From G965276765 sp965276765 (GTDB lineage Bacteria; Actinomycetota; Acidimicrobiia; Acidimicrobiales; Palsa-688): 64,000 bases of DNA. Location of the stretch: NCBI GenBank assembly GCA_965276765.1, contig OZ255627.1, forward strand, positions 3,720,001 to 3,784,000. Reading direction: 5' to 3'. Shown one piece after another: positions 61,809 to 64,000 of this stretch (positions within the stretch are counted from its first letter, which is position 1; each line of letters begins with the position of its first letter). The position numbers were made by a program, and so were the translations under genes. The notes below the pieces were generated by a model. The model was not told the origin of the DNA. It ran no database searches and was given only the letters and a program-made list of their open reading frames with translations.

Positions 61809-61837
61809 CCTTCCCCCGGCCGGCGGCCGGGGGAAGG
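61809..61837 (+). other. strong intercistronic hairpin after the binding-protein gene
   Basis: CCTTCCCCCGGCC (61809-61821) and GGCCGGGGGAAGG (61825-61837) are perfect 13-bp arms with a 3-base loop. It lies between the binding-protein stop and the permease start, where such stems commonly protect the abundant upstream mRNA from decay. Confidence 0.75.
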
Positions 61838-61873
61838 AGACCTCCCCGGCGCCGATCGAATCGGAGGTGAAGC

Positions 61874-62818
61874 GTGATCGGCTACATCATCAAGCGGCTG
61901 CTGGTTGCGGTCATCGTCGTGATCGGCATCGCCGCCATCACCTTCGGCCTCCTGCACACCATCTCGGCGTCGCCCGCCCAGGCCGTGCTCGGGCCGAGGG
62001 CCACACCGGCGGCGATCAAGGCGTTCAACAAGGCCAACGGCTACGACCGGTCCATCTACGTGCAGTTCGTCAGCTATCTGGGCAAGATCGTTCAGGGCAA
62101 TCTCGGGTACTCCTACAAGCTTTCCCAGAGCGTCGCCGCCCTCTTCCACGAGAATGCCGGACGCAGTGCCTACCTGTCGGGTGCGGCGCTCGTTATCGCC
62201 ATCGTGGTGAGCATCCCGCTCGGCATCTTCCAGGCGATCCGGCGCAACCACCCCTCGGACTACACGCTGACCGCCGTCAGCTTCACCTTGTACTCGATGC
62301 CGTCGTTCTTTCTCGGGCTGATCCTCATCCAGATCTTTGCCCTCAACCTGCATCTCCTGCCGTTCCAGGCCAGTCAATCCACCTCGGTGCTCGGCGTGAT
62401 CGCAGACCCCAAGGCCATGCTGATGCCGGTGCTCACCCTCGCCGCTATCCAGGTGGCCGGCTACTCGCGGTACATGCGCTCGTCTGCCCTCGACAACCTG
62501 GCCCAGGATTACATCCGCCTGGCCCGAGCCAAGGGCTTCTCGGAGCGAGCCGTGCTGACCCGCCACCTGTTGCGCAACTCCTGCCTGCCGATGATCACCC
62601 TCATCGGGCTGTCGATCCCGGCGTTGCTCGGCGGCAATCTTCTCATCGAGACGCTGTTCAATTTTCCCGGCCTCGGTCTGCTCTTCTACAACGCCCTCCA
62701 AAACGAGGACTACCCGGTGCTGCTGGCCCTGACCCTGATCGGCGGTGTTCTCGTGGTGATCGGTAATCTCATCGCCGACGTGGCCAGCACGGTGGCCGAC
62801 CCGAGGATCAGGCTGTGA
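61874..62818 (+). CDS. peptide ABC transporter permease, DppB type
   Basis: A 314-residue permease from the GTG at 61874, with six expected segments. It opens YIIKRLLVAVIVVIGIAAITF and carries the EAA loop DYIRLARAKGFSERAVLTRHL, then LLRNSCLPMITLIG and ETLFNFPGLG, all typical of DppB/OppB. Forms the pore with the next gene's product, which it overlaps by GTGA. Confidence 0.94.
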   Translation: MIGYIIKRLLVAVIVVIGIAAITFGLLHTISASPAQAVLGPRATPAAIKAFNKANGYDRSIYVQFVSYLGKIVQGNLGYSYKLSQSVAALFHENAGRSAYLSGAALVIAIVVSIPLGIFQAIRRNHPSDYTLTAVSFTLYSMPSFFLGLILIQIFALNLHLLPFQASQSTSVLGVIADPKAMLMPVLTLAAIQVAGYSRYMRSSALDNLAQDYIRLARAKGFSERAVLTRHLLRNSCLPMITLIGLSIPALLGGNLLIETLFNFPGLGLLFYNALQNEDYPVLLALTLIGGVLVVIGNLIADVASTVADPRIRL

Positions 62819-63768
62819 CGACGTCCCGGCAGTCCGAGCCCGGTCTCGATCTCGTTCCGGTCATGGACCGACTCCCCGCCGGCCGGTCGCCCGGCCCTGA
62901 GGGGGGCGAGGTCCAGGTGCTTGCCAGCGGCTGGCGCCTCGCCTTCAGGGAGTTCTTCGACAACAAGCTGGCCCTAGTCGGCGTGCTGATCCTCATCGGC
63001 TTCTTGATCTTCTCGTTCGTTGGCCCGCACCTGTACCACACCAACCAGGTGTCGAGTAATCCCTTGACGGCCGACTTCCATCCGGGCACGGGTCACCCCC
63101 TCGGCACCGACGACTCCGGCTTCGACGAGCTCGGCCGCCTCATGAAGGGAGGCCAGACCGCCCTGGAGATCGGGCTGTTTGCCGCATTCATCGCCACGGT
63201 GATCGGTACCCTTTACGGCGCCGTCTCCGGGCTGGTGGGTGGGCTCGTCGACGGTTTCTTGATGCGCATCGTCGACATCCTCCTGTCGATCCCGCCGCTT
63301 TTCATCTTCCTGATCCTGGCTACCAAGTACAGCGGGACCGTGGTGACGATCAGCATCGTCATCGGCGTCTTCTCGTGGCTTGTACCCGCCCGATTGGTGC
63401 GCGGCGAGGTCCTGACATTGCGCGAGCGTGACTATGTCTCTGCGGGCAAGGTCATGGGCAGCTCGCGGACGCGGCTGGTCTTTCGGCACCTGATCCCCAA
63501 CGCCCTCTCGGTTGTGATCGTCAACATCACGTTCCAGATCGCGGACGCCATCCTGTATGTGGCCTACATCGGGTTCCTTGGCTTCGGGCTTTCCTTTCCC
63601 AACGTGTCGTGGGGAGACATTCTCGGCAACGCCCAGACCGCTCTTTCCAACAACTACTGGTGGCTCGTGTATCCCGCCGGCATTTGCATCGTTCTTACCG
63701 TCATGGCCTTCAACTTCATCGGTGACGCCCTGCGCGACGCGTTCGACGTGCGGCTCCGGCGGCGCTAG
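62815..63768 (+). CDS. peptide ABC transporter permease, DppC type
   Basis: A 317-residue permease. A long N-terminal cytoplasmic segment is followed by NKLALVGVLILIGFLIFSFV. The DppC hallmark HPLGTDDSGFDELGRLMKGG comes next, with the EAA loop DYVSAGKVMGSSRTRLVFRH and FLGFGLSFPNVSWGDIL. Normal length. Pairs with the DppB-type permease. Confidence 0.94.
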   Translation: MTTSRQSEPGLDLVPVMDRLPAGRSPGPEGGEVQVLASGWRLAFREFFDNKLALVGVLILIGFLIFSFVGPHLYHTNQVSSNPLTADFHPGTGHPLGTDDSGFDELGRLMKGGQTALEIGLFAAFIATVIGTLYGAVSGLVGGLVDGFLMRIVDILLSIPPLFIFLILATKYSGTVVTISIVIGVFSWLVPARLVRGEVLTLRERDYVSAGKVMGSSRTRLVFRHLIPNALSVVIVNITFQIADAILYVAYIGFLGFGLSFPNVSWGDILGNAQTALSNNYWWLVYPAGICIVLTVMAFNFIGDALRDAFDVRLRRR

Positions 63769-63795
63769 TCAGACCGAGGAGATACAACGAGACCC

Positions 63796-64000
63796 ATGGC
63801 TCGCATGCTCGAGATCACCAATCTCTCCACCCACATCCAGTTGACCGATTCGGTGGTCCAGGCCGTCGGCAACGTCGACATTCACATCGACGCGGGCGAG
63901 ACCCTCGGCCTGGTGGGTGAGTCGGGTTGCGGCAAGTCCATCACCGGCCTTTCGATCATGGGACTGCTGCCCAACGGCGGTCACATCGTTGAAGGGTCCA
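63796..64000 (+). CDS. peptide ABC transporter ATP-binding protein, DppD type (C-terminus beyond window)
   Basis: Only 68 codons fit before the right edge. The ATG at 63796 follows GAGGAG about 14 bases upstream. The fragment starts with a beta strand (LEITNLSTHI) and reaches Walker A, VGESGCGKSITGLSIMGLL, which is the DppD/OppD form with GESGCGKS. It is in line with the two permease genes, so it is the first ATPase of the dipeptide operon. Confidence 0.92.
   Translation, partial: MARMLEITNLSTHIQLTDSVVQAVGNVDIHIDAGETLGLVGESGCGKSITGLSIMGLLPNGGHIVEGS

Overview
The window is a GC-rich, gene-dense bacterial chromosome segment. Gene content and order point to an actinobacterium, probably a deep-branching one such as Acidimicrobiia. 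The evidence is an smtB-zur operon, a BldC-like HTH protein, rpsA, coaE, uvrB, uvrA and uvrC in that order, a rapZ-yvcK pair, gap-pgk-tpiA-secG, many GTG starts and many apparently leaderless transcripts. The taxon is an inference. I see no rRNA, tRNA, CRISPR array, insertion sequence or prophage, and no gene-free stretch longer than 300 bases.

Layout. 1-5228: a MocR-type regulator cut by the left edge, a metallo-beta-lactamase/Rieske fusion, an acyl-CoA dehydrogenase-like protein with a glycine-rich insert, a methyltransferase and a small zincin. 5380-6789: rpsA. 7032-11446: a metal-uptake ABC operon with two permeases, facing a convergent smtB-zur operon. 11523-14276: two VOC-fold proteins (one fused to a pterin-dehydratase-like domain), an SRPBCC protein and an esterase. 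14297-22130: two divergent operons for amine catabolism (Lrp regulator, class III aminotransferase and flavin oxidase; aldehyde dehydrogenase, APC permease and alanine dehydrogenase). 22182-25337: BldC-like protein, coaE, uvrB. 25486-32315: a potassium island with two KimA-like transporters, two RCK (TrkA/Ceo) proteins and a kinase-less KdpD-like sensor; the second transporter ends in an OB-fold domain. 32392-42020: nucleoside hydrolase, epimerase, SRPBCC protein, uvrA with a LexA box, SirB1-like protein, EamA transporter, uvrC. 42139-48578: GNAT protein, polar amino-acid ABC operon, methyltransferase, VOC protein, rapZ, yvcK. 48723-56200: SPFH-NfeD pair, propionyl-CoA synthetase, MFS exporter, secreted phosphoesterase. 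56305-59658: gap-pgk-tpiA and secG. 59783-64000: a dipeptide ABC operon cut by the right edge.

How the genes work together. In the amine operons an imported amine could be transaminated with pyruvate, the aldehyde oxidised, and the alanine recycled to pyruvate by alanine dehydrogenase, under Lrp control. The metal operon starts at a promoter whose -10 box lies inside a Zur-like dyad, and smtB-zur sits next to it. In the potassium island the RCK proteins have no TrkH-type channel nearby, so they may gate the KimA-like carriers. About a dozen genes share one start architecture: a TAnnnT box 7-8 bases before the start codon, as expected for leaderless mRNAs.
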